A stretch of 64,000 nucleotides of DNA from Deltaproteobacteria bacterium (GCA_018645005.1 JABGPJ010000110.1:39429-103428), one strand, 5' to 3'; shown: positions 8,117 through 18,541, counted from the first letter of the stretch. The notes: a model not told the origin generated them from the sequence alone. Translations and numbers: made by a program.

Positions 8117-10171
8117 ATGGAACGGACTCCGAAACTTTTGAGCGTACGTAATATCGGCATCATCGCGCACATTGACGCGGGGAAGACGACCACAACGGAA
8201 AGGATACTTTACTACACCGGCAAGAGTCATAAGATCGGTGAGGTTCATGACGGTGCCGCCACGATGGATTGGATGGCACAAGAACAGGAACGGGGTATCA
8301 CTATCACGGCGGCTTCCACAAGTTGTTTCTGGAAGATGGGAGATCAGGTCAATCAAATCAATATTATTGACACTCCCGGCCATGTTGATTTTACGGTGGA
8401 AGTTGAAAGAAGCTTGCGGGTGCTGGACGGGGCTATTGTTGTGTTTTGTGGTGTTGCCGGCGTAGAGCCGCAATCTGAAACAGTTTGGCGGCAAGCGAGT
8501 TCCCATAGTATACCGCGGATTTCATTCATCAATAAGATGGATCGAACCGGTGCTGATTATGAGAATGCCGTTACAAAGATAAAAGAAGTGCTGGGGGCAC
8601 AACCCCTTTGTATCAATATTCCATTAGGGCAAGAAGAGGGCTTTGAAGGAGTGATTGATCTGATTCGTATGAAGGCGGCCTATTTCAGCGAAGAGAGTCT
8701 CGGGGCGAATGTGGTTTGGAAAGAGATCCCCGCTGCGGATCAGGAGAGAGCCCAGACTGCAAGGGAAAAAACGATAGAGACCCTGACACTGTTCGATGAC
8801 GAATTGCTTGAAGCGGTTTTAGAAGAAGATGATTTAAGTGAAGAACAATTGTTGCAGAGTATCCGCGTTGCTTGTCTTCGAGATGATATAACTCCGGTAT
8901 TTTGTGGTTCCGCTTTCAAAAACAAGGGCATTCAGCCATTGCTTGACGGCGTTGTCAATTTCTTACCTTCTCCGCTGGATCGACCTCCTATTCAGGGAAC
9001 GGACCTGAAGGGAAAGAAGACATTGGAGCGGAAGCCTGACGCTGACGAGCCGCTGGCAGCATTGGTTTTCAAGCTTCAGGCGGATAGTTTCGCAGGGCGA
9101 ATCAGCTATCTGCGTATCTATTCAGGATCTCTGGAAGTGGGGCAACAGGTATACAATCCTGTTAAAGAAAAGAAAGAACGCGTTAGCAAGATTTTCTTGA
9201 TGCACGCCAACAAAAGGGAAGAGGTTGACAGCGCTTCCGCAGGAGAGATTGTGGTAGTGGTGGGATTCAATTTCTCCACCACGGGCGACTCGATCTGCCA
9301 GAAAGGTCATGAGATTGTGCTGGAACGGATTGATAGTCCGATGCCGGTCATCTCAATTGCGATCGAACCTAAGACCAAGGCCGATCAGGACAGGCTGGAC
9401 GATAGTCTGCAAAAGCTTGAAATCGAGGATCCCTCCTTTTCGGTGGGAAGAGACAAGGAGACCGGTCAGATTCTAATCTCGGGTATGGGCGAACTTCACC
9501 TGGAAGTCTTGGTGGACCGACTAAAACGCGAGTTCGGGCTAAACGTCAATACCGGCAAGCCGCAAGTTGCCTATCGGGAAACCATCAAGAAAGAAGTGGT
9601 TGCCAGAGAGGTTTTTGATAAGCAGATCTCAGGCAAAGCAGTTTATGCCGGATGCGTACTGAAAGCAGAACCGCTGTCCCAGGATGAGAAGAACATTATC
9701 GAGGTCGTACCGGATCTCAAGATTAACGATGGCGTACTAATGGCCATTCGAGCCGGAATAGAAGAGGGGCTTGTTTCAGGTGTCATCTCAGGCTACCCGG
9801 TTTTAAAAGTAAAAGTGACAGTTAAAGAAGTAGAGTTCAAGGAGGAGGAGGTCGATCCCACGGCATTCAGAATTGCCGCTGCACTGGCATTACGTAAATG
9901 CCTGCTATCAGGGAACCCCGTCCTTTTGGAACCGGTCATGAATGTCGAAATTACAACCCCACCGGAATTCACCGGAGATATAATTGGTGATTTAAATTCA
10001 CGGAAAGGGAGAGTTAGATCAATTGAAGATAAAAAAGAAATACAGATTCTCTCTGTAGGTGTTGCTTTATCGACCATGTTCGGGTATCTTACAATATTAC
10101 GCTCATTAAGTCAGGGTAGGGCATCTTTTTCCATGATGTTTGATCATTATGAGGACGTTCCTCCAACTTAA
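8117..10171 (+). CDS. fusA: Elongation factor G with divergent domain IV
   Basis: 684 aa. The G domain is canonical ([29 protein letters not shown]) and domains II, III and V align well ([52 protein letters not shown]). Domain IV is unusual. The GGxGQYGxV block is replaced by [10 protein letters not shown], the GGVIPGEYIP loop is shortened to [12 protein letters not shown], and the tip loop bearing His583 in E. coli is two residues shorter and reads EEEVD with no His. Those features resemble recycling-type EF-G2 (mitochondrial EFG2/spdEFG2) more than translocating EF-G1. It lies in the normal fusA position between rpsG and tuf. Confidence 0.93.
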   Translation: MERTPKLLSVRNIGIIAHIDAGKTTTTERILYYTGKSHKIGEVHDGAATMDWMAQEQERGITITAASTSCFWKMGDQVNQINIIDTPGHVDFTVEVERSLRVLDGAIVVFCGVAGVEPQSETVWRQASSHSIPRISFINKMDRTGADYENAVTKIKEVLGAQPLCINIPLGQEEGFEGVIDLIRMKAAYFSEESLGANVVWKEIPAADQERAQTAREKTIETLTLFDDELLEAVLEEDDLSEEQLLQSIRVACLRDDITPVFCGSAFKNKGIQPLLDGVVNFLPSPLDRPPIQGTDLKGKKTLERKPDADEPLAALVFKLQADSFAGRISYLRIYSGSLEVGQQVYNPVKEKKERVSKIFLMHANKREEVDSASAGEIVVVVGFNFSTTGDSICQKGHEIVLERIDSPMPVISIAIEPKTKADQDRLDDSLQKLEIEDPSFSVGRDKETGQILISGMGELHLEVLVDRLKREFGLNVNTGKPQVAYRETIKKEVVAREVFDKQISGKAVYAGCVLKAEPLSQDEKNIIEVVPDLKINDGVLMAIRAGIEEGLVSGVISGYPVLKVKVTVKEVEFKEEEVDPTAFRIAAALALRKCLLSGNPVLLEPVMNVEITTPPEFTGDIIGDLNSRKGRVRSIEDKKEIQILSVGVALSTMFGYLTILRSLSQGRASFSMMFDHYEDVPPT

Positions 10172-10246
10172 TTTTCAAATGTTTTTGTTTATAAGGTCGG
10201 CAGAAAATTAATTTTCAACTCACATTATTTATAAGAGGGAGATGGT

Positions 10247-11446
10247 ATGGCGAAGGAAGCATTTAAGCGCGATAAGCCGCATGTTAACGTAGGAACAATC
10301 GGTCATGTTGACCACGGTAAAACAACGCTGACTGCCCAGATAACGAGAGTCCTTGCCCAGCTGGGGCGAGCCGAATATAAAGGGTACGGTGCTATCGACA
10401 ACGCGCCTGAAGAGAGAGAGCGCGGGATTACGATTGCAACAGCACATGTTGAATACTCCAGTGAAACTCGACATTATGCCCACGTGGACTGCCCAGGTCA
10501 TGCTGACTACATTAAAAACATGATTACAGGTGCCGCCCAGATGGACGGATCAATCCTGGTCGTATCCGCAGCAGACGGTCCGATGCCCCAGACTCGCGAG
10601 CATATCCTTCTTTCCAAGCAGGTGGGGGTTCCTTATATTATCGTTTTCCTGAACAAGGTTGATCAGGTGGACGATGATGAACTTCTGGAACTTGTAGAAA
10701 TGGAAGTGCGGGAACTATTAAGTGAGTATGGTTTTCCAGGGGATGACACACCCGTGATTATGGGAAGTGCATTGAATATGGAAGAAACCAAGGAGGACGA
10801 CCCAAATCAGGAAGTATTCAAGCCCATCCACGATTTAATCGCTGCTCTTGACAGTTACATCCCAGTCCCCGAACGCGAAATCGACAAGCCATTCTCCATG
10901 CCGGTTGAAGATATCTTCTCAATTCAGGGACGTGGAACAGTCGCTACCGGCCGAATCGAGCGGGGTGTTATCAAGGTAGGTGAAAAAGTCGAAATCGTAG
11001 GAATCCGCCCGACCCAAGATACAGTAGCAACAGGCGTGGAAATGTTTCGCAAGTTGCTGGACAGAGGAGAGGCAGGTGATAATATCGGATTGCTGTTAAG
11101 AGGAACCAAACGGACAGATATCGAACGAGGGCAGGTTATCTGCAAGCCTGGATCCATTACGCCGCACACCAAATTCAAGGGTGAGGTTTATGTCCTGACC
11201 AAGGATGAGGGTGGACGACATACGCCGTTCTTTACAAATTATCGGCCTCAATTCTATTTCAGAACAACCGATGTGACCGGTATGTGCCAGTTACCAGAAG
11301 GTGTGGAAATGGTGATGCCGGGCGACCATATCACAATGTCGGTTGAACTGATTTCAAGTATCGCTATGGAACTTGGGTTGAGATTCGCCATTAGAGAAGG
11401 CGGTCGAACCGTCGGTTCTGGAACGATTACTGAAATTACCGAATAG
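10247..11446 (+). CDS. tuf: Elongation factor Tu
   Basis: 399 aa. Delivers aminoacyl-tRNA to the ribosomal A site. G1 [11 protein letters not shown], switch [14 protein letters not shown] and GSAL are present; domains II and III are full length with [17 protein letters not shown] and the C-terminal [16 protein letters not shown]. Shine-Dalgarno GAGGGAG precedes the ATG. A 75-bp AT-rich gap from fusA contains the palindrome AAAATTAATTTT but no clear promoter. The only tuf in the window. Confidence 0.97.
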   Translation: MAKEAFKRDKPHVNVGTIGHVDHGKTTLTAQITRVLAQLGRAEYKGYGAIDNAPEERERGITIATAHVEYSSETRHYAHVDCPGHADYIKNMITGAAQMDGSILVVSAADGPMPQTREHILLSKQVGVPYIIVFLNKVDQVDDDELLELVEMEVRELLSEYGFPGDDTPVIMGSALNMEETKEDDPNQEVFKPIHDLIAALDSYIPVPEREIDKPFSMPVEDIFSIQGRGTVATGRIERGVIKVGEKVEIVGIRPTQDTVATGVEMFRKLLDRGEAGDNIGLLLRGTKRTDIERGQVICKPGSITPHTKFKGEVYVLTKDEGGRHTPFFTNYRPQFYFRTTDVTGMCQLPEGVEMVMPGDHITMSVELISSIAMELGLRFAIREGGRTVGSGTITEITE

Positions 11447-11461
11447 ATCTGACGAGGATTA

Positions 11462-11770
11462 ATGACTCAAAAAATACGTGTTAACTTTAAGGCCTTTGAT
11501 TCAAAGCAGTTAGACAAGGCCGTAAAGGAGATTGTTTCCATTGTGAAAAGGTCCGGGGCCAACGTGATCGGCCCCGTTCCATTGCCGACCCGAAAGCAGA
11601 AGATTTGTGTTCTTCGGTCTCCGCATGTAAACAAAAAATCGAGAGAGCAGTTTGAGTTCAATACACACAAACGGCTTCTGTATATCACCGAAACGACGCC
11701 GCAGACGATGGACTCGCTGATGAAGCTGGACGTGTCGGCCGGGGTTCAGGTGGATATCAAACTCAAGTAG
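11462..11770 (+). CDS. rpsJ: Small ribosomal subunit protein uS10
   Basis: 102 aa. A 30S head protein and NusB partner in antitermination. Typical [14 protein letters not shown] start and [29 protein letters not shown] block. ACGAGG precedes the ATG. The next gene is rplD after 33 bp; the usual rplC is absent. Confidence 0.96.
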   Translation: MTQKIRVNFKAFDSKQLDKAVKEIVSIVKRSGANVIGPVPLPTRKQKICVLRSPHVNKKSREQFEFNTHKRLLYITETTPQTMDSLMKLDVSAGVQVDIKLK

Positions 11771-11803
11771 TAATTCAACATACAGTAAAGTTTAAAGGAT
11801 TTC

Positions 11804-12427
11804 ATGACTATTTTAAAGGTGTACAATCTTGGAAATCAGGAGACCGGCACCGTTGACCTTCACGACAGCATCGCCGAATCGAAGCTGAATCCTTTTGTGA
11901 TAAAGGATGTAGTGGTTTCCTATATGTCTGAGAGACAACAGGGGACGCACAAGGTCAAAGGTAGATCGGAAGTGGCAGGTACTAGAAAAAAGTTGTTTCG
12001 CCAGAAGGGAACAGGTAACGCCCGGGTAGGATCCCTGCAGTCACCGACACGGAGACATGGTGGAGTTGCTTTTGGTCCCGTTCCAAGGAGCCATGCGGTA
12101 GCCGTCAATAAGAAAGTGCGGAAGAAGGCATTGGTATCCGTCATCGGATCCAAAATCAGAAACGAAGAGATGCTGGTGGTTGAGGACCTGAAACTCCAGG
12201 ACCATAAAACCAAAAACCTCGTAACAATCCTTGAGGCATTAAAACTCGAAAAAACGCTGGTCGTTTTCTCCGAAGAAGACCCTAATTTTGCACTTGCCGC
12301 GCGAAATATCCCAACAATTAAATGTGTACACAGCAAGGGTTTGAGTGTGTATGACGTTCTGAATCACAAGAATCTGGTTATGACGAAAGACGCACTACTT
12401 GATGTTGAGGGGAGGATGTTGAAATGA
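11804..12427 (+). CDS. rplD: Large ribosomal subunit protein uL4
   Basis: 207 aa. Binds 23S rRNA and lines the exit tunnel with its extended loop. Seen: RQQGTHKVKGRSEVAGT, KLFRQKGTGNARVGS and GGVAFGPVPRS, the invariant tunnel loop, then the globular C-terminal half. In E. coli L4 is the S10-operon autoregulator. It directly follows rpsJ, where rplC normally intervenes, and overlaps rplW by 4 bp. Confidence 0.95.
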   Translation: MTILKVYNLGNQETGTVDLHDSIAESKLNPFVIKDVVVSYMSERQQGTHKVKGRSEVAGTRKKLFRQKGTGNARVGSLQSPTRRHGGVAFGPVPRSHAVAVNKKVRKKALVSVIGSKIRNEEMLVVEDLKLQDHKTKNLVTILEALKLEKTLVVFSEEDPNFALAARNIPTIKCVHSKGLSVYDVLNHKNLVMTKDALLDVEGRMLK

Positions 12428-12714
12428 AAAATCAATTCGGGTTTATTTCCAATCCATATATTACGGAAAAGGTTCTGTTCCTCAACGAAGAGCAGAACAA
12501 GGTCGTGTTCAAAATTGACAGAACCGTGAACAAGATCGAGCTGAAAAAAGCTATTGAATCTATCTTCAACGTGACTGTCGAGGCTATCAACACCTTGAAT
12601 GTCAGAGGAAAGAAAAAGAGACTTGGAAAGTGGGAAGGACGCCGCGCCGATTGGAAAAAAGCGGTTGTAACGTTGAAAGAAGGTGACACCATAGAATATT
12701 TTGAAGGCGCCTAA
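12424..12714 (+). CDS. rplW: Large ribosomal subunit protein uL23
   Basis: 96 aa. An exit-site protein that docks trigger factor and SRP. Seen: NPYITEKVLFL, VVFKIDRTVNKIELKKAIESIF and the internal loop GKKKRLGKWEGRRADWKKAVVTL. The ATG overlaps the rplD stop (ATGA), so the two are translationally coupled. Confidence 0.95.
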   Translation: MKNQFGFISNPYITEKVLFLNEEQNKVVFKIDRTVNKIELKKAIESIFNVTVEAINTLNVRGKKKRLGKWEGRRADWKKAVVTLKEGDTIEYFEGA

Positions 12715-12764
12715 CCGGCGATCAACGGTTTTTAGAGTTGCACAACAAATACAGAAGATAACAG

Positions 12765-13589
12765 ATGTCTATTAAAAAATACAAACCGACTTCGCCCGGA
12801 CAGAGAGGGATGAGTGTTTCCGGCTTCGATGAAATCACCACTTCGAAACCGGAGAAAAGTTTGCTGGCGCCAAAAAAGAGAATCAGCGGGCGCAATAATA
12901 ACGGTAGAATCACAACCCGACATCGCGGAGGCGGTCATAAAAGACGATATCGCATTATTGATTTCAGAAGGGAAAAATTTGATATTCCCGGAAAGGTGGC
13001 GACCATTGAGTACGATCCCAATAGAACTGCACGGATCTGCCTGATTCATTATGCTGATGGTGAGCGACGCTATATTTTGGCCCCGGACCGCATCAAAGTC
13101 GGTGACACTGTTATTTCTGGGGATAATGTGAATATTGACATCGGCAACACCATGCCGCTGAAAAACATCCCCCTCGGAACACTGATCCACAATATAGAGC
13201 TTAAACCACTCAAGGGCGGGCAATTGGTTAGAAGTGCCGGTACGGCTGCGACCTTAATGGCTAAGGAAGGGCGATTTGCCAACATCAAACTCCGGTCAGG
13301 AGAGATGCGGCTGATTCATCTGGAATGTCGCGCGACGATTGGCCAGGTAGGAAACACCGATCACTCTCTCATAAAAATTGGTAAAGCGGGGAGATCCCGT
13401 CACAAAGGCATCCGACCGACGGTAAGAGGGGTTGCTATGAACCCTGTTGACCATCCGCATGGTGGTGGTGAAGGCCGGACCAGTGGTGGACGTCATCCGG
13501 TATCCCCTTGGGGAAGCCCGACGAAAGGTGCTCGAACACGTAAAAACAAGCGGACCGACCGCTATATTGTAACTAGAAGAAAAAAATAA
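12765..13589 (+). CDS. rplB: Large ribosomal subunit protein uL2
   Basis: 274 aa, full length. A peptidyl-transferase-centre protein. Seen: [35 protein letters not shown] (contains the conserved His implicated in peptidyl transfer) and the basic C-terminus [11 protein letters not shown]. 50 bp after rplW. Confidence 0.97.
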   Translation: MSIKKYKPTSPGQRGMSVSGFDEITTSKPEKSLLAPKKRISGRNNNGRITTRHRGGGHKRRYRIIDFRREKFDIPGKVATIEYDPNRTARICLIHYADGERRYILAPDRIKVGDTVISGDNVNIDIGNTMPLKNIPLGTLIHNIELKPLKGGQLVRSAGTAATLMAKEGRFANIKLRSGEMRLIHLECRATIGQVGNTDHSLIKIGKAGRSRHKGIRPTVRGVAMNPVDHPHGGGEGRTSGGRHPVSPWGSPTKGARTRKNKRTDRYIVTRRKK

Positions 13590-13615
13590 TCTCATAGCCA
13601 ATAAGGAGATGACAA

Positions 13616-13900
13616 GTGCCTAGATCTTTAAAAAAAGGCCCGTTTATAGACGAGCATCTATTAAAAAAATGCACGACAGCAAAAGCGCAAGGAGACCGCA
13701 AGGTCATTAAGACCTGGTCAAGGCGATCTGTGGTCATGCCTGAATTTGTCGGACTTAATGTTGCTGTCCATAACGGAAACAAATTTATTCCCATTTTTAT
13801 TACTGAGAATATGGTGGGACATAAATTTGGGGAATTTTCGCCTACCAGAACCTATCGAGGACACGTTACCAAATCCGATAAACGCAGTAAAAAGGCATAA
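13616..13900 (+). CDS. rpsS: Small ribosomal subunit protein uS19
   Basis: 94 aa from a GTG start preceded by [47 protein letters not shown] and [13 protein letters not shown] are typical. A 30S head protein paired with S13. It abuts rplV with no gap. Confidence 0.95.
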   Translation: MPRSLKKGPFIDEHLLKKCTTAKAQGDRKVIKTWSRRSVVMPEFVGLNVAVHNGNKFIPIFITENMVGHKFGEFSPTRTYRGHVTKSDKRSKKA

Positions 13901-14263
13901 ATGAAAAAGAATCTTGATAATTCTAAAAAGAAGACGATTGCCAAGGCGTCGATGAGTCATGCACGGGTGGCGCCGCGAAAAGCAAAATTGGTAATCGATC
14001 AGATTCGTGGTTCAAACGTCACGCTGGCGTTAGCAACACTTGAACACACCAGAAGAAGCTCGAATCCGATCGTTAAAAAAGTGTTGGAGTCGGCTATTGC
14101 AAACGCCGTCGAAAAGGACAGCAGCGTTAACCCGGATGAATTGGTGATTACCGAAGCCCGGGTGGATAAAGGCCGAACATTGAAAAGAATTAGGCCCAGA
14201 GCCATGGGACGCGCATCGCAGATTTTGAAACGATCGAGTCATATCTCCCTGTCAGTGGGTTAA
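13901..14263 (+). CDS. rplV: Large ribosomal subunit protein uL22
   Basis: 120 aa. Lines the exit tunnel. A short basic N-terminal extension precedes the core SHARVAPRKAKLVIDQIRG, and the tunnel hairpin region GRTLKRIRPRAMGRASQILKRSSHISLSV is intact. Its start codon directly follows the rpsS stop. Confidence 0.95.
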   Translation: MKKNLDNSKKKTIAKASMSHARVAPRKAKLVIDQIRGSNVTLALATLEHTRRSSNPIVKKVLESAIANAVEKDSSVNPDELVITEARVDKGRTLKRIRPRAMGRASQILKRSSHISLSVG

Positions 14264-14315
14264 GATCGCATCAGTCAAAGATAACAAAATCCTGTAAAAT
14301 ATTGGGAGGAAAAAG

Positions 14316-14990
14316 TTGGGACAAAAAGTTAACCCCATTGGACTTAGGTTAGGAATTACAAAGTCCTGGCAATCCAATTGGTACGCGGAAAAGAAGTACG
14401 GCAGTATTCTTTTGGAAGATATCAAAATTAAGAAGTATATCAGTAGGACCCTGAAACATGCGGGTATCGCAAACATCGAGATTGAAAGGGCTGCAAAAAG
14501 TCTGAAAATCTATATTCACGCCATGCGCCCCGGTATCATCATCGGTCGCAAAGGTGAGGAAGCAGACAAAGTCAAAAAGAACATCGCGAAAATCGTTGGT
14601 CATGAAGATCTGGTCGTCAATATTAAAGAAGTCAGAAGACCGGAAATCGACGCCCAACTGATCGCGAATAACATCGCCATGCAGTTGGAACGCCGGGTAG
14701 CGTTTCGCCGGGTGATGAAAAAGACACTGCAAAATGTGATGCGGTTCAATGTGACGGGTTGCAAGATCATGGTTGCGGGAAGACTGAACGGTGCAGAAAT
14801 GGCACGGACCGAATGGATTCTGGAGGGTCGAATACCTTTGCACACGCTAAAAGCGGATATCAATTATGCGGTTTGCAAGGCCAAAACAATCTACGGAATT
14901 ATTGGTGTAAAAGTTTGGGTCTTCAACGAACAAATAGAAGTCGAATCGCAGGTGCGAAGAAGACGAAGAAAGTTTAAAAGGGAGAAATAG
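14316..14990 (+). CDS. rpsC: Small ribosomal subunit protein uS3
   Basis: 224 aa. The start is TTG, chosen because GGGAGG lies 7 nt upstream and the N-terminus [13 protein letters not shown] is universal. KH-domain loop [11 protein letters not shown] and the mRNA-entry basic patch ([14 protein letters not shown]) are present. The C-terminus ends in an Arg/Lys cluster. Confidence 0.96.
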   Translation: MGQKVNPIGLRLGITKSWQSNWYAEKKYGSILLEDIKIKKYISRTLKHAGIANIEIERAAKSLKIYIHAMRPGIIIGRKGEEADKVKKNIAKIVGHEDLVVNIKEVRRPEIDAQLIANNIAMQLERRVAFRRVMKKTLQNVMRFNVTGCKIMVAGRLNGAEMARTEWILEGRIPLHTLKADINYAVCKAKTIYGIIGVKVWVFNEQIEVESQVRRRRRKFKREK

Positions 14991-14992
14991 TC

Positions 14993-15403
14993 ATGTTAAT
15001 GCCGTCAAGGACGAAATATCGAAAACGCCAAACCGGACGTAACCGAGGTGAAGCTTCTCGAGGCAACCAGATTAGTTTTGGTTCCCTGGCGATCCAGGCG
15101 ACCGGTCGTGGATTTTTGAACTCCAGACAAATTGAAGCTGGAAGACGGGCAATGACCCGTTTTGTAAAAAGGGATGGAAAGATCTGGATTCGCGTGTTTC
15201 CGGATAAACCAATCTCTAAAAAGCCTGCTGAAACGAGGATGGGAAAGGGAAAAGGATCTGTAGATCAATGGGTCTGCGCAATCAAACCGGGACGTATTAT
15301 TTTTGAGATAGAAGGCGTCAGTCCAGCAATCGCAAGAGAAGCATTCAAACTGGCACAATATAAGTTGCCTATTAAGACAACCATCATCGAAAGAGAGGAT
15401 TAA
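14993..15403 (+). CDS. rplP: Large ribosomal subunit protein uL16
   Basis: 136 aa. A 50S A-site region protein. [63 protein letters not shown] and [13 protein letters not shown] match the family throughout. 2 bp after rpsC and 2 bp before rpmC, so translation is coupled. Confidence 0.96.
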   Translation: MLMPSRTKYRKRQTGRNRGEASRGNQISFGSLAIQATGRGFLNSRQIEAGRRAMTRFVKRDGKIWIRVFPDKPISKKPAETRMGKGKGSVDQWVCAIKPGRIIFEIEGVSPAIAREAFKLAQYKLPIKTTIIERED

Positions 15404-15405
15404 TC

Positions 15406-15588
15406 ATGAAAGCTTCCGAACTCAGGCAGCTCTCAAAGGAAGATCTGAAGGCAAAAGTTGTTAGCCTTGAGGAAAACCTTTTTCGATTACGCTGTAATAA
15501 GAGCATTGGACAACTGGAAGACACATCAGCTTTAAAAATTGCCTGTAAAGATATCGCCCGGGCGAAAACCGTGTTGAACGAGAATTGA
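15406..15588 (+). CDS. rpmC: Large ribosomal subunit protein uL29
   Basis: 60 aa, a helical hairpin protein beside the exit tunnel. MKASELRQLSKEDLKAKV, ENLFRLRCNKSIGQLEDTS and KIACKDIARAKTVL fit L29. Tightly spaced within the S10 operon. Confidence 0.94.
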   Translation: MKASELRQLSKEDLKAKVVSLEENLFRLRCNKSIGQLEDTSALKIACKDIARAKTVLNEN

Positions 15589-15621
15589 AATCGATGTTTA
15601 TATTTTGGACAATAAACGAGT

Positions 15622-15894
15622 ATGAGTGACAATAAAAAAACAATCCAAAGACGGAAAAAGGTTCTTCAGGGTGTGATCGTCAGTGACAAGATGGAAAAAA
15701 CCGCTGTCGCGCTGGTCAAACGAACCGTTCAGCACCCTCTATATAAAAGAACAGTCAGAAGATCCAAAAAGTACAAGATCCACGATGAGCAGGACGTATG
15801 TCAGATTGGAGATCATGTACGTCTGATCGAATGCAAGCCGATCAGCAAAGACAAACGCTGGCGTCTGCTAGATGTTGTACGGAAGGCGGTCTAG
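15622..15894 (+). CDS. rpsQ: Small ribosomal subunit protein uS17
   Basis: 90 aa. An OB-fold 16S rRNA binder. RKVLQGVIVSDKMEKTAVALV, HPLYKRTVRRSKKYKIHDE and GDHVRLIECKPISKDKRWRL are diagnostic. Confidence 0.95.
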   Translation: MSDNKKTIQRRKKVLQGVIVSDKMEKTAVALVKRTVQHPLYKRTVRRSKKYKIHDEQDVCQIGDHVRLIECKPISKDKRWRLLDVVRKAV

Positions 15895-15935
15895 GAGAAC
15901 CCGTCTTAATTATTTGAAAAACAGGAGATTATTCG

Positions 15936-16304
15936 ATGATTCAAACACAATCACGGATGGAGGTCGCTGATAACTCGGGCGCCAAAGAGATTATGTGTAT
16001 TAAGGTGCTCGGTGGTTCAGGTAGACGCTACGCGAGAATCGGTGATGTCATCGTGGCGTCGGTCAAACAGGCTGCACCCCGCGGGAAAGTGAAATCCGGT
16101 GAAATCGTCAAGGCAGTTATCGTGCGTACCGCTTATGCAACACAAAGAAACGATGGGACGGCCATTCGTTTTGATACTAACGCTGCAGTCATTCTGGACC
16201 CTAAAATGGAACCGATTGGTACCCGGATTTTCGGACCAGTCGGTAGGGAACTGCGGTCAAAAAACTTTATGAAAATCGTTTCGTTAGCCCCCGAAGTGGT
16301 TTAA
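15936..16304 (+). CDS. rplN: Large ribosomal subunit protein uL14
   Basis: 122 aa, the canonical length. [48 protein letters not shown] and [13 protein letters not shown] are typical. An AGGAGATTATTCG Shine-Dalgarno precedes the ATG. First gene of the classical spc operon. Confidence 0.96.
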   Translation: MIQTQSRMEVADNSGAKEIMCIKVLGGSGRRYARIGDVIVASVKQAAPRGKVKSGEIVKAVIVRTAYATQRNDGTAIRFDTNAAVILDPKMEPIGTRIFGPVGRELRSKNFMKIVSLAPEVV

Positions 16305-16322
16305 CGCTAGATCGAGATACTT

Positions 16323-16679
16323 ATGAAAAAAAGCAATAAAAAGGGAGAAGTCCGTCAAAAGATGAAACTCCTTTTAAAAAAAGACGATGTAGTGGAGGTG
16401 ATCAGTGGCAAGGATAAAGGCACCACAGGGAAAATCCTCAGTATAGATCGCTATAACGCCCGCGTGATTGTCGAAGGTGTCAATATTGTCACCAAGCACG
16501 TAAAACCGACTCAGGCCGGGCAGGAAGGGAGAATTGAAAAATTTGAAGCCCCCATTCATTACTCCAACGTATTGTTATTTTGCAAAGAGAGCGGAAAAGG
16601 CGAACGGCTGAAAATTCGAATCAACGATGATAAATCCAAAACCAGGATGTTCGCAAAATCCGATATTGCAGTCGATTAA
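16323..16679 (+). CDS. rplX: Large ribosomal subunit protein uL24
   Basis: 118 aa from this ATG. An internal ATG at 16362 would give 105 aa starting MKLLLKKDDVVEVISG, nearer the usual length. Neither has a strong Shine-Dalgarno, so the true start is uncertain. KOW motif GKDKGTTGKIL is present near the N-terminus, then NIVTKHVKP. An assembly-initiator protein of the 50S subunit. Confidence 0.92.
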   Translation: MKKSNKKGEVRQKMKLLLKKDDVVEVISGKDKGTTGKILSIDRYNARVIVEGVNIVTKHVKPTQAGQEGRIEKFEAPIHYSNVLLFCKESGKGERLKIRINDDKSKTRMFAKSDIAVD

Positions 16680-16691
16680 TTGAGGTCAAAC

Positions 16692-17234
16692 GTGTCTACA
16701 CTAATTGAAAAGTATAAAAGCTCCGTCATTGATATCCTGCAGAAGGAGATCGGCTATAAAAATACCCATCAGATCCCGAAAATAACCAAAGTCGTGATCA
16801 ACGTTGGTGCCGGGGAAGCGATCCAGAATGTCAAATGCCTGGATGTGATTCAAGAATATATCGGAGAGATTGCCGGGCAGAAACCGATAGTCAGAAAAGC
16901 AAAAAAGTCAATTGCCGGGTTTAAGTTGCGCGAAGGGATGCCTATAGGTGTCAAGGTCACTTTACGCAGGCAGCGTATGTACGACTTTCTGGAACGGTTG
17001 ATCAATACGACACTACCACGGGTACGGGATTTCAACGGAATCTCTGCGAAAGCCTTTGACGGTGCGGGAAATTACACCCTCGGAATCAAGGAACAGCTCG
17101 TTTTTCCAGAAGTCAACTACGAAAAAATCGATCAAGTGCGTGGAATGAACATCACGATCGTTACAACTGCTAAGTCCGATGATGAAGCCAGATTATTGCT
17201 TTCATCTTTAGGGTTACCATTTAGAAAAAGTTAG
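16692..17234 (+). CDS. rplE: Large ribosomal subunit protein uL5
   Basis: 180 aa. A 5S rRNA-binding protein. A TTG at 16680 is in frame but overlaps the rplX stop region; the GTG at 16692 is preferred because GAGG lies 6 nt upstream and the product starts near the conserved [40 protein letters not shown] and the C-terminal [19 protein letters not shown] are typical. Confidence 0.95.
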   Translation: MSTLIEKYKSSVIDILQKEIGYKNTHQIPKITKVVINVGAGEAIQNVKCLDVIQEYIGEIAGQKPIVRKAKKSIAGFKLREGMPIGVKVTLRRQRMYDFLERLINTTLPRVRDFNGISAKAFDGAGNYTLGIKEQLVFPEVNYEKIDQVRGMNITIVTTAKSDDEARLLLSSLGLPFRKS

Positions 17235-17243
17235 GATATCGAT

Positions 17244-17429
17244 ATGGCGAAAAAGTCTTGGATAGCAAAACAAAAAAGACCAAAAAAGTTCAAAGTTAGA
17301 GAATACAACCGATGTGCCATTTGCGGCAGATCCAGGAGCTACATCAGAAAATTTGGTGTCTGCCGGATCTGTTTCAGAATTCGAGCGGGGTTCGGTCAAT
17401 TGCCGGGTGTTACAAAATCCAGCTGGTGA
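17244..17429 (+). CDS. rpsN: Small ribosomal subunit protein uS14, zinc-binding form
   Basis: 61 aa, the short zinc-ribbon (C+) version. Two CxxC pairs are visible: RCAICGR and [22 protein letters not shown] closes the protein as in other type-Z S14. The S4 and L36 in this cluster also keep their zinc cysteines. Confidence 0.95.
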   Translation: MAKKSWIAKQKRPKKFKVREYNRCAICGRSRSYIRKFGVCRICFRIRAGFGQLPGVTKSSW

Positions 17430-17485
17430 TCAAAATTCTATTCTTGAAAATCAAACTGTTAATTCAGTAGTTACTGAGAGTACAT

Positions 17486-17884
17486 ATGTCAATGTCTGAT
17501 CCGATTGCGGATATGCTGACGCGCATTCGCAACGCAATACTGAGAGAGCACAAACAAGTTACGATCCCCTCCTCAAAAATTAAGGAGAACATCGCCAAAG
17601 TGCTGGCGGCAGAGGGATTTATCAACGATTACAATGTTCAAGCAGCCGGTGTCGGGAACGAACTGGTCATTCAACTGAGATACGATAGCAAGGGCGAACC
17701 GGTCATAAGAAGCGTCCAGCGTGTGAGCAAGCCCGGACTTCGAATATTTAAAGGGGCTAAAGAGATCAAACCGCTGTTGAACGGACAGGGAATCTACATC
17801 ATTTCCACATCCAATGGCGTCATGTCAGATGCCCAGTGTCGACAAGAAATGGTCGGTGGCGAAGTGATGTGTGCCGTAAGCTAA
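17486..17884 (+). CDS. rpsH: Small ribosomal subunit protein uS8
   Basis: 132 aa. A central-domain 16S rRNA binder and, in E. coli, the spc-operon autoregulator. DPIADMLTRIRNAI at the N-terminus, RVSKPGLRIF in the middle and GIYIISTSNGVMSDAQCRQEMVGGEVMC at the end fit the family. Confidence 0.95.
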   Translation: MSMSDPIADMLTRIRNAILREHKQVTIPSSKIKENIAKVLAAEGFINDYNVQAAGVGNELVIQLRYDSKGEPVIRSVQRVSKPGLRIFKGAKEIKPLLNGQGIYIISTSNGVMSDAQCRQEMVGGEVMCAVS

Positions 17885-17917
17885 AGGTGGCGCTAAATAG
17901 ATCAAGGAGAAATAGTA

Positions 17918-18460
17918 ATGTCAAGACTGGGAAAACTGCCGATCGCTTTTGATTCAAAAGTCAAGGCTGATTTTAAGGACGATGTGCTTAAAATCAAAGG
18001 GAATAACGGGGAGATGACTTTCAAAGTCCCCGCAGATGTCTCTTTGACTGTCACAAAAGAGAGTATTAAGGTCGATGCTGACCTGGAAACCGCTAATGGC
18101 CGGTCAATGGTCGGTACTGTAGCGTCCATTATCAAGAGCATGATTCATGGTGTGACAGAAGGATTTACGACCGTTTTGGAACTGGTTGGTGTCGGGTACA
18201 GAGCGCAGATTAGCGGGCAGAAATTGACTCTTCTGCTGGGATATTCCCATCCTGTAGAGTACAATCTGCCAAAAGTGGTTAAAGGTGAAGTTGAAGCGAC
18301 GACTAAGATCATTCTGAAAAGCTGTGACAAACAGGTTTTGGGTCAAACAGCGGCGGAAATAAGGAAATACAGACCACCCGAGCCATACAAGGGCAAAGGA
18401 ATCCTTTTTGAAGGCGAACAGGTCAAACGCAAGGCAGGAAAAGCGGCTAAGGCGTCTTAA
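17918..18460 (+). CDS. rplF: Large ribosomal subunit protein uL6
   Basis: 180 aa. Two related domains at the sarcin-ricin loop side of the GTPase centre. MSRLGKLPI, GTVASIIKSMIHGVTEGF, LELVGVGYRAQ and the diagnostic RKYRPPEPYKGKGI are present. AAGGAGAAATAGTA precedes the ATG. A 125-bp gap follows, long for this operon. Confidence 0.96.
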   Translation: MSRLGKLPIAFDSKVKADFKDDVLKIKGNNGEMTFKVPADVSLTVTKESIKVDADLETANGRSMVGTVASIIKSMIHGVTEGFTTVLELVGVGYRAQISGQKLTLLLGYSHPVEYNLPKVVKGEVEATTKIILKSCDKQVLGQTAAEIRKYRPPEPYKGKGILFEGEQVKRKAGKAAKAS

Positions 18461-18504
18461 GAAACTGTTTGGGTTTATCACATCATAGTATACTGAAAGC
18501 GGAT

Positions 18505-18541
18505 TTGCCGGATATCAGAACCGGTGTGTTACTGCCGGCAA
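18505..18541 (+). promoter_or_regulatory. Intra-operon hairpin between rplF and rplR
   Basis: TTGCCGG (18505-18511) pairs with CCGGCAA (18535-18541) across a 23-nt loop. It lies in the longest gap of the L14-L15 segment. It might be an mRNA-processing or translational control structure; no T tract, so probably not a terminator. Confidence 0.35.

Noticed and set aside
7859-8506. 215-codon minus-strand open frame across rpsG and fusA
   Set aside because: Antisense to two certain ribosomal-operon genes, His/Arg-rich random composition, no ribosome-binding site.
10172-10246. AAAATTAATTTT palindrome before tuf as an operator
   Set aside because: Short, AT-only symmetry expected by chance in such a base composition; no -35/-10 pair next to it.
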